Origin: Roseburia sp. | Lineage (GTDB): Bacteria; Bacillota; Clostridia; Lachnospirales; Lachnospiraceae | DNA length: 49,405 nt | Assembly (NCBI GenBank): GCA_023664265.1 | Contig: JAMPFV010000014.1 | Span: 1-49,405 of the forward strand | Direction: 5' to 3' | In this document: positions 8,441-16,756 of the stretch, piece by piece | How the letters are laid out: every line of letters begins with the position of its first letter | How positions within the stretch are numbered: position 1 is the stretch's first letter | The notes under the pieces: model-generated | The model's input: the letters and a program-made list of their open reading frames with translations, nothing else | Told to the model about the DNA's origin: nothing | Databases searched by the model: none | Translations under genes and position numbers: made by a program

Positions 8441-8460
8441 GACAATTTCATACTTTACAT
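8441..8460 (-). repeat. Inverted-repeat copy flanking the PIN cassette (left)
   Basis: Plus-strand GACAATTTCATACTTTACAT. A related copy lies in opposite orientation at 9264-9283, and near-identical copies flank another two-gene cassette at 24318-24337 and 25234-25253. Similarity to the 9264 copy weakly continues about 18 bases inward. Confidence 0.65.
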
Positions 8461-8498
8461 CAGATTACTATTTGTTTATTGAATATCGTCGTCATCCA

Positions 8499-8903
8499 TC
8501 ACACAGAAATAATACACTCCTCCATATAATATGGCAGCAGGTAATCATGTGTCATAAACATCATGCTTTCCACCTTGGCCTGTGCAATCATTATACAGTC
8601 AAACGGGTCTTTATGAGGAGGAGCGCCCTCCTTACGCCGAAGCCCCTCCAACGCATATACATGTTCATCACGCACAGGCAACATTTGATATCCTGCCTCT
8701 TGGCAATACTTGGATAATTGTCTCCCTGATATCGGCATATGCTCCGGATGCTGAAGGTGTTTTATCATCACCTCCCAAACTGACGCTGTACTGTACCAGA
8801 TTTTATTTTCACTCTGTGAAATAACCGTTCCGGCCTTCTGCGGCAGTTTACTGTCATTTGTAAGCGCCCATAATATAATATGTGTATCCAATAACAGCTT
8901 CAT
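8499..8903 (-). CDS. PIN-domain toxin (VapC-like, Sll0205 type)
   Basis: The 134-residue protein begins MKLLLDTHIILWAL, the standard start of this PIN group. It has SVWEVMIKH near residue 45, HKDPFDCIMIAQA near residue 97 and FMTHDYLLPYY near the end. Conserved aspartates at residue 6 and in DPFD and THD form the expected metal site for an RNase toxin. Its start codon overlaps the antitoxin stop (ATGA). A homologue at 30540-30947 shares the same motifs. Confidence 0.88.
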   Translation of the reverse strand: MKLLLDTHIILWALTNDSKLPQKAGTVISQSENKIWYSTASVWEVMIKHLQHPEHMPISGRQLSKYCQEAGYQMLPVRDEHVYALEGLRRKEGAPPHKDPFDCIMIAQAKVESMMFMTHDYLLPYYMEECIISV

Positions 8904-9172
8904 CCAATACCTCCGAACATTTCCGCAATTTCATCATTATATTTATCAATATCCTCAGGGACGATAAATTCCCCCTCCGCTACTCCTATACGCTTCCCTG
9001 TCTCCTGTCCTATAAGGCGGACTGTAAACGGCATTGCGTTTTCCTGCACACTCTGCCGCGCGAACATTCTCACCGCTTCTGCAAAGGAAGTCCCAAGCTT
9101 TTTGTATAATTCTTCTGCCTGTTCTTTTAAATCCGCATCCATACTTATCTGTAAAACAGCTTCTCTTGCCAT
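8900..9172 (-). CDS. RelB/DinJ-type antitoxin paired with PIN toxin
   Basis: The 90-residue protein begins MAREAVLQISMDADLKEQAEELYKKLGTSFAEAVRMF, a ribbon-helix-helix RelB/DinJ DNA-binding domain. A linker follows, then the acidic tail PEDIDKYNDEIAEMFGGIG, presumed to bind the toxin. The ATG at 9172 follows GGAGGTATTTT. The operator candidate just upstream suggests autorepression. The tail is shared with the antitoxin at 30944-31192, whose N-terminal half is different. Confidence 0.87.
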   Translation of the reverse strand: MAREAVLQISMDADLKEQAEELYKKLGTSFAEAVRMFARQSVQENAMPFTVRLIGQETGKRIGVAEGEFIVPEDIDKYNDEIAEMFGGIG

Positions 9173-9215
9173 AAAATACCTCCATTTCTGCACAGCTTAA
9201 ATCTCCCATATTACA

Positions 9216-9244
9216 ATTGTATTGCGCTTTGCGCATTATTGCAA
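9216..9244 (-). promoter_or_regulatory. Promoter with palindromic operator for the PIN antitoxin-toxin pair
   Basis: Minus strand TTGCAA (9244-9239), a 17-base spacer and TACAAT (9221-9216). The spacer holds the palindrome TGCGCTTTGCGCA (9223-9235), placed where a bound antitoxin would block RNA polymerase. Confidence 0.72.
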
Positions 9245-9263
9245 GATAAACACAATAAATCCA

Positions 9264-9283
9264 ATGTAAAATATAAAATTGTC
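9264..9283 (+). repeat. Inverted-repeat copy flanking the PIN cassette (right)
   Basis: ATGTAAAATATAAAATTGTC, inverted relative to 8441-8460 (17 of 20 positions match). It is followed by AAGGTAC, as the copy at 25234-25253 is followed by AAGGTGC. Confidence 0.6.
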
Positions 9284-9298
9284 AAGGTACAATATCCG

Positions 9299-11356
9299 CT
9301 AAAGCACTTCCTTAATCTTTGTCATTCTGTTAAAAAATGAATCCTCTATCATAAGTTCTCCAAAATCCTCATCCGTAATCCTAAGCTTATGCATCAGGGA
9401 AAGGAAAATCTCATCCAGTCTCTTGTGCTCTTCCCGTTGCGCAGCAGGACACAATGTGATATAGGTCTTAAAGTATGCCCAAATGCCCTCCTGCATCCGC
9501 TCAAAGCATCGGATATCCTTCGGCGTGCGCGTTTCCTTCGCATAAACCGGCTGCCCTTCCCCCTCAAACTGCAGCAGAGACGGAAAAGGGGCTGTCAGCA
9601 AGGTCTCCAAAATATAGTAGTTCTCAAAAAAAGCTCCCCCCTCGCGCTCTGCATAAAATGTCTGAATATCCAAGTCCCACCGCTCCATCTCTTCCGCCTC
9701 CAATTGCAAAAAATAGAGGCCTCTCAGATGATGCTTTGTCATTCGCTGCACAAACATCTGAACGGTTCCCTTGGCCACAAAATCAAAAAAAGCAATATCC
9801 CCCTCCTCCGTTGGCAGCCTGTCTATATATTTTCGGTAAGCCGTTCCTGCTTCTTTTGCGCGCTTTAAAATAGCAGTCTTGTATCGCATCAATCCATCCG
9901 CATCCGCCTGCTCACACGCCGTACCATCTGCCACGGTGATCCCAAAGCGTTCTCTGACATTTTCCTCGAGGGAACCACTGAATTTCATATCATCTACATA
10001 CTGTATATCCGCGTCATCTTCCACACCTGCGCGGATTGCCGCTGTCCGCGACGTCAAAAAATATGTGCTGTCTTGACCCATCTCCAATTCCTGATACAAC
10101 TTGCGGATAAGATACCCGTCTCTGGCACAAAACCATATGTTTTTCAAATTCTGCTGCTGCACCCGCTCACGAAACCAAAATACAAAATCCGTAATCAGAG
10201 GGGCGCAAAATAAATAACCGACTGCTTCCGCATCCGTCACGCATATCCTTTTGTCAATGGTTTCAAACTGAAAGGGATTGTTAAAAATGCACGAGACAAA
10301 CATCCCTATCTTCAATCGCGCCGATACCGTGTTCATATAATCCGCCATTCCCAGATATCCGACCGCTTCAAACAGATCTAATCCGCTATATATCCTGTAT
10401 ATCTTGATATTTTCCCGCTTTGCGCACTCAATATCCGCCACCAAGTCATCCCCGACATGCAGCCATTTCCTGTTTCCCAGCTTGTTCCTCAAAACCCGAA
10501 AAAGGCCCTGTGTCTTACTTATTTTACAGTCACTGGAGACAAAGACATCCTTCCATTTTGCGATTCCGCATTTCTCCAAAAGCTTTATAATCTGTTCCTT
10601 ATTGTAATAGGAATCTGATACCACATACACGTCTTTCCCCTTCGCGTATGCATATTCCAACAAGCTGCACACCCTTTTTCTGGCAATTATCAGCCCATAA
10701 TCCATCTGCCATTCCAAATCTGCCGGTTTCTCCGCCCCCATCTGCTCCTGTTCCTCTCCCGCAAGCAGGTATCGGTAAATTTCTTCAAGGGATGGCGCAC
10801 CGCTTTGCGACAGCGCCTTTTCCGCCATCATGCGCTTTTTACAGAAATCCTCAATACAAATCCCCATGCCCCGCAGACTGTTATCCACATACTCATACAC
10901 ATCCTCCGCTGATAAGACCTGACGCATAATAAGCGTGTCAAATAAATCAAAGCTCACAAGCTCCGCGGCATCGATTCTTTCCTTTAATTCTTTTTCGGTT
11001 TCCCCGCTTATATGCATAAAATCATAGGCCGTGCTGTCGGATGCCAGCAAGTCCCTGCCCCGTATATCAATCAGAGCAATCCGGTTCTTAACACAGACAT
11101 CGCCAATTCTTCTCGCAATGACACGGCAGGACGCGGGGCGGGCGGCGACTATGATTAATGCAACCTGCCTTTGAACCGCTTCCGAAAGCGGGATAATGGG
11201 CTTTCCATATAATTCCCCCTGCTCTCTGAAGCCGTCCAGCAATCCTACAAGCTCCATGTATCCGTCCAACCGCGCCAATACCTTCTCTGCCTCTACCCCC
11301 AGACCATATACCGCTGCCTTCCTGCCTTTGTAGTCTTTGAAATCGTACCGCTCCAT
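9299..11356 (-). CDS. HAD-domain protein with N-terminal Rossmann-like domain, glycan locus
   Basis: The 685-residue protein has three parts. Residues about 10-100 form a Rossmann-like module (AVYGLGVEAEKVL...VGLLDG) of the type seen in neighbouring genes. Residues about 130-340 form a HAD domain with FDLFDT (nucleophile near D137), VYVVSDS, and HVGDDLVADIECAK. The remaining half contains WFCARDGYLIRKLY and YFLTSRTAAIRAG, a pattern I associate with HAD-like proteins of polysaccharide clusters. The substrate is unknown; phosphatase or phosphotransfer on a glycan precursor is possible. It is the last gene of the long glycan operon and starts one base after capE ends. Confidence 0.72.
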   Translation of the reverse strand: MERYDFKDYKGRKAAVYGLGVEAEKVLARLDGYMELVGLLDGFREQGELYGKPIIPLSEAVQRQVALIIVAARPASCRVIARRIGDVCVKNRIALIDIRGRDLLASDSTAYDFMHISGETEKELKERIDAAELVSFDLFDTLIMRQVLSAEDVYEYVDNSLRGMGICIEDFCKKRMMAEKALSQSGAPSLEEIYRYLLAGEEQEQMGAEKPADLEWQMDYGLIIARKRVCSLLEYAYAKGKDVYVVSDSYYNKEQIIKLLEKCGIAKWKDVFVSSDCKISKTQGLFRVLRNKLGNRKWLHVGDDLVADIECAKRENIKIYRIYSGLDLFEAVGYLGMADYMNTVSARLKIGMFVSCIFNNPFQFETIDKRICVTDAEAVGYLFCAPLITDFVFWFRERVQQQNLKNIWFCARDGYLIRKLYQELEMGQDSTYFLTSRTAAIRAGVEDDADIQYVDDMKFSGSLEENVRERFGITVADGTACEQADADGLMRYKTAILKRAKEAGTAYRKYIDRLPTEEGDIAFFDFVAKGTVQMFVQRMTKHHLRGLYFLQLEAEEMERWDLDIQTFYAEREGGAFFENYYILETLLTAPFPSLLQFEGEGQPVYAKETRTPKDIRCFERMQEGIWAYFKTYITLCPAAQREEHKRLDEIFLSLMHKLRITDEDFGELMIEDSFFNRMTKIKEVL

Positions 11357-11357
11357 A

Positions 11358-12368
11358 TCAATACGCCAAAGCCGCCTTGACGTAATCCAACGCCAACAGC
11401 TTTTGTTTTACCTGTTCTACATTCAGCCTTGTCGTATTATCAGAGGTAAATTCCGTCCGTTCCGTCTCTATGATTTTCCCGCTCTCATAATACTTTCCGT
11501 AATTCAAATCGCGGTTATCCGCAGGCACACGGTAAAAATCTCCCAAGTCAAACGCGTGCATACACTCCTCCTTTGTCAAAAGCGTTTCCGCTTTCTTCTC
11601 TCCATGCCGAATCCCTATGTAATGGATCTCATTCTTATCATCAAACAACTCCCTGACCGCCTGCGCCAGTGTCTCAATCGTACAGGCCGGCGCCTTCTGC
11701 ACCATAATATCTCCTGCCTGCGCATGTTCAAAAGCAAACAGCACTAAATCTACAGCCTCCTCAAGGCTCATCAAAAATCTTGTCATCGCAGGATCTGTTA
11801 CTGTTATCGGCTTTCCCGCCTTTATCTGCTCAATAAACAGCGGAATGACCGATCCTCTTGAGCACATTACATTGCCATACCTTGTCCCGCAGATTATCGT
11901 TTTTTCCGTCGTCCTTGATTTGGCGACAAAAACGCGCTCCATCATCGCCTTACTGATACCCATTGCGTTAATCGGATACGCCGCCTTATCCGTAGACAGA
12001 CAGATCACCTTTTTCACCCCCGCGCGGATAGCCGCCGTCAATACATTCTCCGTCCCATAAACATTCGTCTTTACAGCTTCCATTGGAAAGAACTCACAGG
12101 AGGGAACCTGCTTCAACGCTGCCGCACTGAAAATGTAATCTACTCCGTCTATGGCATCCTCAATGCTCTGAATATCCCTGACATTTCCAATATAAAATTT
12201 AATTCTGGAATTGTTATACTCCTTACGCATATCGTCCTGCTTCTTCTCATCTCTGGAAAACACGCGTATTTCTCCGATATCCGTATTCAAAAAACGATTT
12301 AATACCGCATGGCCAAACGACCCTGTACCTCCCGTAATCATAAGGGTCTTTCCCGTAAACATTCCCAT
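11358..12368 (-). CDS. UDP-GlcNAc 4,6-dehydratase/5-epimerase (CapE/WbjB-type SDR)
   Basis: The 336-residue short-chain dehydrogenase starts MGMFTGKTLMITGGTGSFG, an NAD(P)-binding glycine motif. It has AAALKQVPSCEFFPMEAVKTNVYGTENV, and STDKAAYPINAMGISK, where methionine stands at the usual catalytic tyrosine position as in CapE/FlaA1-type dehydratases. It likely converts UDP-GlcNAc to a 4-keto-6-deoxy-L-hexosamine. I chose the ATG at 12368 because GGAGGAAACGGTA precedes it; the stop of the 2-epimerase overlaps this ATG by one base. With the next two genes it forms a UDP-2-acetamido-2,6-dideoxy-L-hexose pathway. Confidence 0.87.
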   Translation of the reverse strand: MGMFTGKTLMITGGTGSFGHAVLNRFLNTDIGEIRVFSRDEKKQDDMRKEYNNSRIKFYIGNVRDIQSIEDAIDGVDYIFSAAALKQVPSCEFFPMEAVKTNVYGTENVLTAAIRAGVKKVICLSTDKAAYPINAMGISKAMMERVFVAKSRTTEKTIICGTRYGNVMCSRGSVIPLFIEQIKAGKPITVTDPAMTRFLMSLEEAVDLVLFAFEHAQAGDIMVQKAPACTIETLAQAVRELFDDKNEIHYIGIRHGEKKAETLLTKEECMHAFDLGDFYRVPADNRDLNYGKYYESGKIIETERTEFTSDNTTRLNVEQVKQKLLALDYVKAALAY

Positions 12369-13495
12369 TACCGTTTCCTCCAAACTTTATCATCAATAAT
12401 TCTTGTATAGCTTTGGATAATCCTGATTACTGTCGATGAGACATTCTCCGTGTCATAATCCGGCACCGTCCCTCCATAATCCTGTATCTGCGAAAGGCCG
12501 ACTGCCAAGTCCACCGCCTGAAGCAGGGACTCCTCTGTAATTCCCCCTATCACAAAGCAGCCCTTATCCAAGCTCTCCGGCCGCTCTGTCGAAGTACGGA
12601 TACAAACCGCGGGAAATCGGCAGACTGCTGCCTCCTCCGGCATTGTCCCGCTGTCAGACACTACACAATAAGCCTTTTGCATCAGTTTGCTGTAATCCGT
12701 AAAATTAAACGGGCGCATCGGCCTTACAAGCGGATGAAATATGTACCCTCTTTCCTCTATCCATTTCGCGCTTCTGGGATGAAGCGAATATATGACCGGC
12801 ATTTGATAGGTCTGCGCCATCACATTAATTGCCCCCATCAGGCTTTCAAAGTTTTCCGCATGATCTATATTTTCTTCCCTGTGCGCTGACAGAACAATAT
12901 ACTGTCCCTCCTCAAGCCGCAGTTCATCTAAAATAGAACTGCCCGCAATTTCCTTTTCATGCGCCTTGATTACCTCTTTCATCGGGGAACCTGTAACATA
13001 AATATGCTCTTTGCGGATTCCTTCCGATATTAAATACCGCCTTGCGTGTTCCGTATAGGGAAGGTTTACATCTGAGATATGGTCAACAATTCTCCGATTG
13101 GTTTCCTCCGGAAGATTTTCATCAAAACATCGGTTTCCCGCTTCCATATGAAAAATCGGTATTTTCAGGCGCTTTGCGGAAATCGCCGTAAGCGCGGAAT
13201 TGGTATCTCCCAAAATCAAAAGTGCATCGGGACGCTCCTGCCGCATCAGTTTATACGATTTTGAAATAATATTCCCAATCGTCTCCCCTAAATCTGCCCC
13301 CACAGCCCCCAGATAACAATCCGGTCTGCGAACACCAAGATCTTCATAGAAAATGTCGTTCAGCCGCTCATCATAATTCTGTCCGGTATGGACAAACACA
13401 TGCTCAAAAAAGCGGTCCGCCTTTTTGATAAGCTCAGAGAGCCGTATCAGCTCCGGCCTTGTCCCCACAATTGTCATTAACTTTAGCTTTCGCAA
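12368..13495 (-). CDS. wecB: UDP-N-acetylglucosamine 2-epimerase family (CapG/WbjD/WecB-like)
   Basis: The 375-residue protein shows KLMTIVGTRPELIRLSELI, HTGQNYDERLNDIFYEDL, GDTNSAL, HMEAGNRCFDENLPEETNRRIVDHISD, TGSP, SAHREENID, and VSDSGTMPEEAAV, all classic 2-epimerase motifs. In this context it probably epimerizes C2 of the 6-deoxy-L-sugar product (L-QuiNAc or L-FucNAc type). I placed the start at a TTG (13495) preceded by GGGAGGCGCTTGAA, giving MRKLKLMTIVGTRPE as in homologues. The longer upstream reading would run into the preceding gene. Confidence 0.86.
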   Translation of the reverse strand: MRKLKLMTIVGTRPELIRLSELIKKADRFFEHVFVHTGQNYDERLNDIFYEDLGVRRPDCYLGAVGADLGETIGNIISKSYKLMRQERPDALLILGDTNSALTAISAKRLKIPIFHMEAGNRCFDENLPEETNRRIVDHISDVNLPYTEHARRYLISEGIRKEHIYVTGSPMKEVIKAHEKEIAGSSILDELRLEEGQYIVLSAHREENIDHAENFESLMGAINVMAQTYQMPVIYSLHPRSAKWIEERGYIFHPLVRPMRPFNFTDYSKLMQKAYCVVSDSGTMPEEAAVCRFPAVCIRTSTERPESLDKGCFVIGGITEESLLQAVDLAVGLSQIQDYGGTVPDYDTENVSSTVIRIIQSYTRIIDDKVWRKR

Positions 13496-13508
13496 TTCAA
13501 GCGCCTCC

Positions 13509-14366
13509 CTATCCCCTATACTGTGTATACAGATGCGCATGATTGTCCATCCAATCCGACATCTCCTGCACCATCCTTTCATAGGAAGGCACCTCAAACA
13601 CATCCTTGCCGCAAGTATTCAGAAGTGTCCTGTCACTACAGACATCTGTATTTCTCGTAACCGTAATCGGCGTTCTTCTGCAATATCGATTAAATAAAAG
13701 CAGTAAATCATGTTTATTGATAAAATCATTGTTCACCAAATGATATAAGCCCGTCCGAGGAAGCTGCGCATCCTCCGCAATTGTCTTTGCCAATTGCAAT
13801 GTCGTCACGCCGGACCAGATTACTTTTTCGTATCCCTCAACCGCATCCTCCTGCGACATAAACCAGTGAAACAAACCAATCCCGTTGTTCTTCAGCTCCG
13901 GCCCCACAATGGATGTCCTGATTGTCAGATTCTCCGTATCCACCACTTCCCCCAGCGCCTTGCTGCGCCCATAGAACGACTGTGCATCCGGTATATCCTT
14001 CTCCACATATCTCCCACGGGTACCTTCAAACACACAATCACTGCTGATATGAATCAGCTTCGCACGCTTCTCTCGCAGATACTCTGCCAGAAAATGCGGC
14101 AGCACGCTATTAATAAAAATCCCTGTCGTCAAGTCCCTGTCCACGGCGCGATTTAAGATTCCGACTGCATTGATGACATAGTCAAATTCCTGTGTCTCCA
14201 AAGCATCGGAAACTGCCTTCTTATCTCTTGCATCTCCGCATATCGTTTCACAGGGCAGGCTGCTCTTATTTCTTGCAAAACCGCACACCGTATGTCCCTG
14301 CTCTATCAGATACTGCGCAATCATATGTCCTGCCATGCCATTTACACCGAAAATCAAATATTTCAT
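13509..14366 (-). CDS. RmlD-like NDP-4-ketohexose reductase (QnlB/WbvR type)
   Basis: The 285-residue SDR begins MKYLIFGVNGMAGHMIAQYL. It has GDARDKKAV, VINAVGILNRAVD, HISSDCVFEGTRGRY, and YGRSKALGE with the Tyr-Lys catalytic pair. C-terminal sequence resembles dTDP-4-dehydrorhamnose reductase. It lacks the extra C-terminal cupin domain of CapF (about 370 residues), so by architecture it fits the L-RhaNAc/L-QuiNAc branch (WbvR/QnlB) better than the CapF branch to L-FucNAc. This assignment is an inference from length. AAGGGGTATTAGATT precedes the ATG. Confidence 0.8.
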   Translation of the reverse strand: MKYLIFGVNGMAGHMIAQYLIEQGHTVCGFARNKSSLPCETICGDARDKKAVSDALETQEFDYVINAVGILNRAVDRDLTTGIFINSVLPHFLAEYLREKRAKLIHISSDCVFEGTRGRYVEKDIPDAQSFYGRSKALGEVVDTENLTIRTSIVGPELKNNGIGLFHWFMSQEDAVEGYEKVIWSGVTTLQLAKTIAEDAQLPRTGLYHLVNNDFINKHDLLLLFNRYCRRTPITVTRNTDVCSDRTLLNTCGKDVFEVPSYERMVQEMSDWMDNHAHLYTQYRG

Positions 14367-14430
14367 AATCTAATACCCCTTGTATATACCCCGCAGCGCA
14401 ATCAATAGCCTAAAACCCGCTTTTTCACTT

Positions 14431-15555
14431 TCAAGCCTGCCCACCCAGTACTGTATATTCTGTATTTATTCCATATAGTCCATCGCACATTTCACATGCT
14501 GACAGATGTCCTTTGACGGTATAACCCCGCAGATATTCAAAAACCGTCTCCTTTGCGGTGCTTCCGCTTAAAGCCAGATAATCCTCATCAGTGTCTAACT
14601 CTTTATATGTATATCCTGCGAAATACGCGCAAAGACATTTTACCAGTTTCCCATCCACATATCCGTCACAACGACTGTGGCAAATGCATTGGTCAAAAAT
14701 ATAGTCTGCCGCTTTGCTGCTTTTCCTGTTTTTCACCCACATTTTAAACCAATGTTCATGCCTGTTTTCGACAAAGCACACGCCCTTTACCTTGCACAGC
14801 TCTTCTGCTTGCTTGATTTTATCCATATTAAAGCCATAGTCCGTGAGTTCAAGCAGGATACCATGCTCCTGCGCACATTTCAGGAAATTCTCGTCCGGCA
14901 TAATCGTTCCATTTGAAACTACCCGTATGGCCCCAATCTGCCGCCCGTAGCGATTCACCATATAATCCAGAAGCCTGTCCAACTCCTTAAACAAAAACGG
15001 CTCTCCGCCCGTAACCGCCAGAAAATCTATAAAATCAATCTTGGAAAAAAGTAAATCAATATGTGCCGTCAGCTCCTTTAAGGTATTCATTCCGAGTTCC
15101 TTTTGATAAGACATTCTCTGAGAGCACTCTTTACACTTCAACGTGCATTTCTTACTGACGCATATCGTCAGGTTCTTCACATAAATCTTGTTTTCATGGA
15201 AGAACAGATAAGGTTCCAAATACCACTCCATAAAATCCTGTCCCAAGAAAAGGTTGTTCCCTAATATCCATCCGCAATTCATAAAATACTGCAACACCGG
15301 AGACACTGTGCTTCTGTCTATTGCGACAATCAAAATACTGTTCTTCCTGTCAACCGTTTGCAGCTCCATGGGATTATGTATCTCGATTTCTCCATATCTT
15401 TTCAACTCTGCAAAATTTCTGTCAAAAGCTCGGGTTATCCCGTTCACTTGCAATACGCTTTTCCCAATCCTGCCTGCGCCATATACATATACGTCCTTCC
15501 CTGCAAATATCTCCTTAAAATATCCTAATTCTTCTCCTTTATGCATCCATTTCAT
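14431..15555 (-). CDS. Radical SAM protein with N-terminal Rossmann-like domain (paralog 4)
   Basis: The 374-residue protein starts MKWMHKGEELGYF, a short signature shared by four neighbours. Residues about 20-100 form a GAGRIGK Rossmann-like module. The radical SAM cluster motif CTLKCKEC is at residues 137-144, and VTGGEP at 182-186. The C-terminal part has additional cysteines (FDQCICHSRC, KCLCAYF, ACEMCDG) that could hold an auxiliary iron-sulfur cluster, as in SPASM/twitch proteins. It is the most diverged of the four. GGAGGTCAGTGTA precedes the ATG at 15555, and it overlaps the previous gene by 17 bases. Substrate unknown; probably a sugar or glycan-linked group. Confidence 0.82.
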   Translation of the reverse strand: MKWMHKGEELGYFKEIFAGKDVYVYGAGRIGKSVLQVNGITRAFDRNFAELKRYGEIEIHNPMELQTVDRKNSILIVAIDRSTVSPVLQYFMNCGWILGNNLFLGQDFMEWYLEPYLFFHENKIYVKNLTICVSKKCTLKCKECSQRMSYQKELGMNTLKELTAHIDLLFSKIDFIDFLAVTGGEPFLFKELDRLLDYMVNRYGRQIGAIRVVSNGTIMPDENFLKCAQEHGILLELTDYGFNMDKIKQAEELCKVKGVCFVENRHEHWFKMWVKNRKSSKAADYIFDQCICHSRCDGYVDGKLVKCLCAYFAGYTYKELDTDEDYLALSGSTAKETVFEYLRGYTVKGHLSACEMCDGLYGINTEYTVLGGQA

Positions 15556-16753
15556 TACACTGACCTCCGCACTGCCGCGCAACAGGCACTCTGTTCGGGT
15601 TAAAGTCAGCCCATCCCGCACAGCGCTTACACATCTGCACATAGCCTGTTTCGTTATAATTCAGCAGGAACTCCATTAATTCCTTTTTTCGATTTTGCGT
15701 CATCTTTGCAAGGTTAAAGCTGCTGCTGTTATTTTCCTTGTTTAATCCTGCCCTTTCTGCGAATCTTGCGAAATTGCACGCGTATAATTTCCCGTTTTCA
15801 TAATAATGCCACGGGTTATTGCAATGGTCAAAATACTCCGTAAGCCCTTGCTCTCCCATTTCAGAATTATCGGTATCGAAAATCCTAAGGTCAAACCAAT
15901 CCTGTACCGTATTGTCCACCCATTTCACACTATGCTTTTCCAACCGGTCAATAATTTCCTCCCGATGATTCATGGCTTGGGGAATGCTTTGCGTGTAATT
16001 ATCCAGACAGGCCGTCATATCGTATTGCTTCATACACTGACATAAATCATCCGACGGAATTATGGTTCCATTCATCACAACCTCAAACAAGTCGATTCTA
16101 TGCCTATAATGTATTCCTATATACTCAATAAGCTCCCGTAAATGCGCGTATAATACCGGTTCTCCTCCGGAAATCTGATAGCGAAAGGTAAAATCAATCC
16201 ATTTGAAAAACAAATCAATATCCCTGCATGCCGCATCCAACGGTCTTATTTCAAAATTCTTAATGTATGGTGTAAAATTCAAGCAATCCCTGCATCTTAA
16301 ATTACATGCGTCGGTAGGAATATAGCAGGATGAGGACACAACAAGCTTATCTTGCGTATACAACGCATAGATCGGAAAATAAATCTCATTCAGATACGCT
16401 CTGAATATATCCCAACGGAAAAAATCAAGATTTTCAACGTATCCTGCCTGAAGGAGCCGTGTCACCGTCCGACTGCAGTGCGGTTCCCACATTGCGACAA
16501 TCATCACATGGCTTGTATCATGCTTTTCAAACAGGATTTCAGGCGAAAGCACCTGCTTTCCCTCGAACCCCTCTGCCTGTTTCCTCACATTCTTGTCAAT
16601 AAAGCCATCCACCATATCCGACAGGCCCGCCATGGAAAGCATATCCAAGAACCGCTTCCCATATTCCGCAGCTCCATATATGTATATCCTGTTCCTTTGC
16701 TCAAAGCGCTTTCCCAAGCAGTCAAACTGATGCCCCTTATTCGTCCACTTCAT
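15539..16753 (-). CDS. Radical SAM protein with N-terminal Rossmann-like domain (paralog 3)
   Basis: This 404-residue protein starts MKWTNKGHQFDCLG. Residues about 22-105 hold the Rossmann-like module (IYIYGAAEYGKRFL, then VDGFIDKNVRKQAEGFEGK). Radical SAM cysteines lie in CNLRCRDC at 150-157, followed by SGGEP at 195-199 and VMNGTIIPSDD. The C terminus has the pattern HCNNPW, GKLYACNFARFAERAGL and GYVQMCKRCAGW, giving extra cysteines for a likely auxiliary cluster, then a cysteine-containing tail RQCGGQC. The auxiliary pattern matches paralogs 1 and 2 closely. It is separated by three bases from paralog 2. Confidence 0.84.
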   Translation of the reverse strand: MKWTNKGHQFDCLGKRFEQRNRIYIYGAAEYGKRFLDMLSMAGLSDMVDGFIDKNVRKQAEGFEGKQVLSPEILFEKHDTSHVMIVAMWEPHCSRTVTRLLQAGYVENLDFFRWDIFRAYLNEIYFPIYALYTQDKLVVSSSCYIPTDACNLRCRDCLNFTPYIKNFEIRPLDAACRDIDLFFKWIDFTFRYQISGGEPVLYAHLRELIEYIGIHYRHRIDLFEVVMNGTIIPSDDLCQCMKQYDMTACLDNYTQSIPQAMNHREEIIDRLEKHSVKWVDNTVQDWFDLRIFDTDNSEMGEQGLTEYFDHCNNPWHYYENGKLYACNFARFAERAGLNKENNSSSFNLAKMTQNRKKELMEFLLNYNETGYVQMCKRCAGWADFNPNRVPVARQCGGQCNEMDA

Positions 16754-16756
16754 CCG

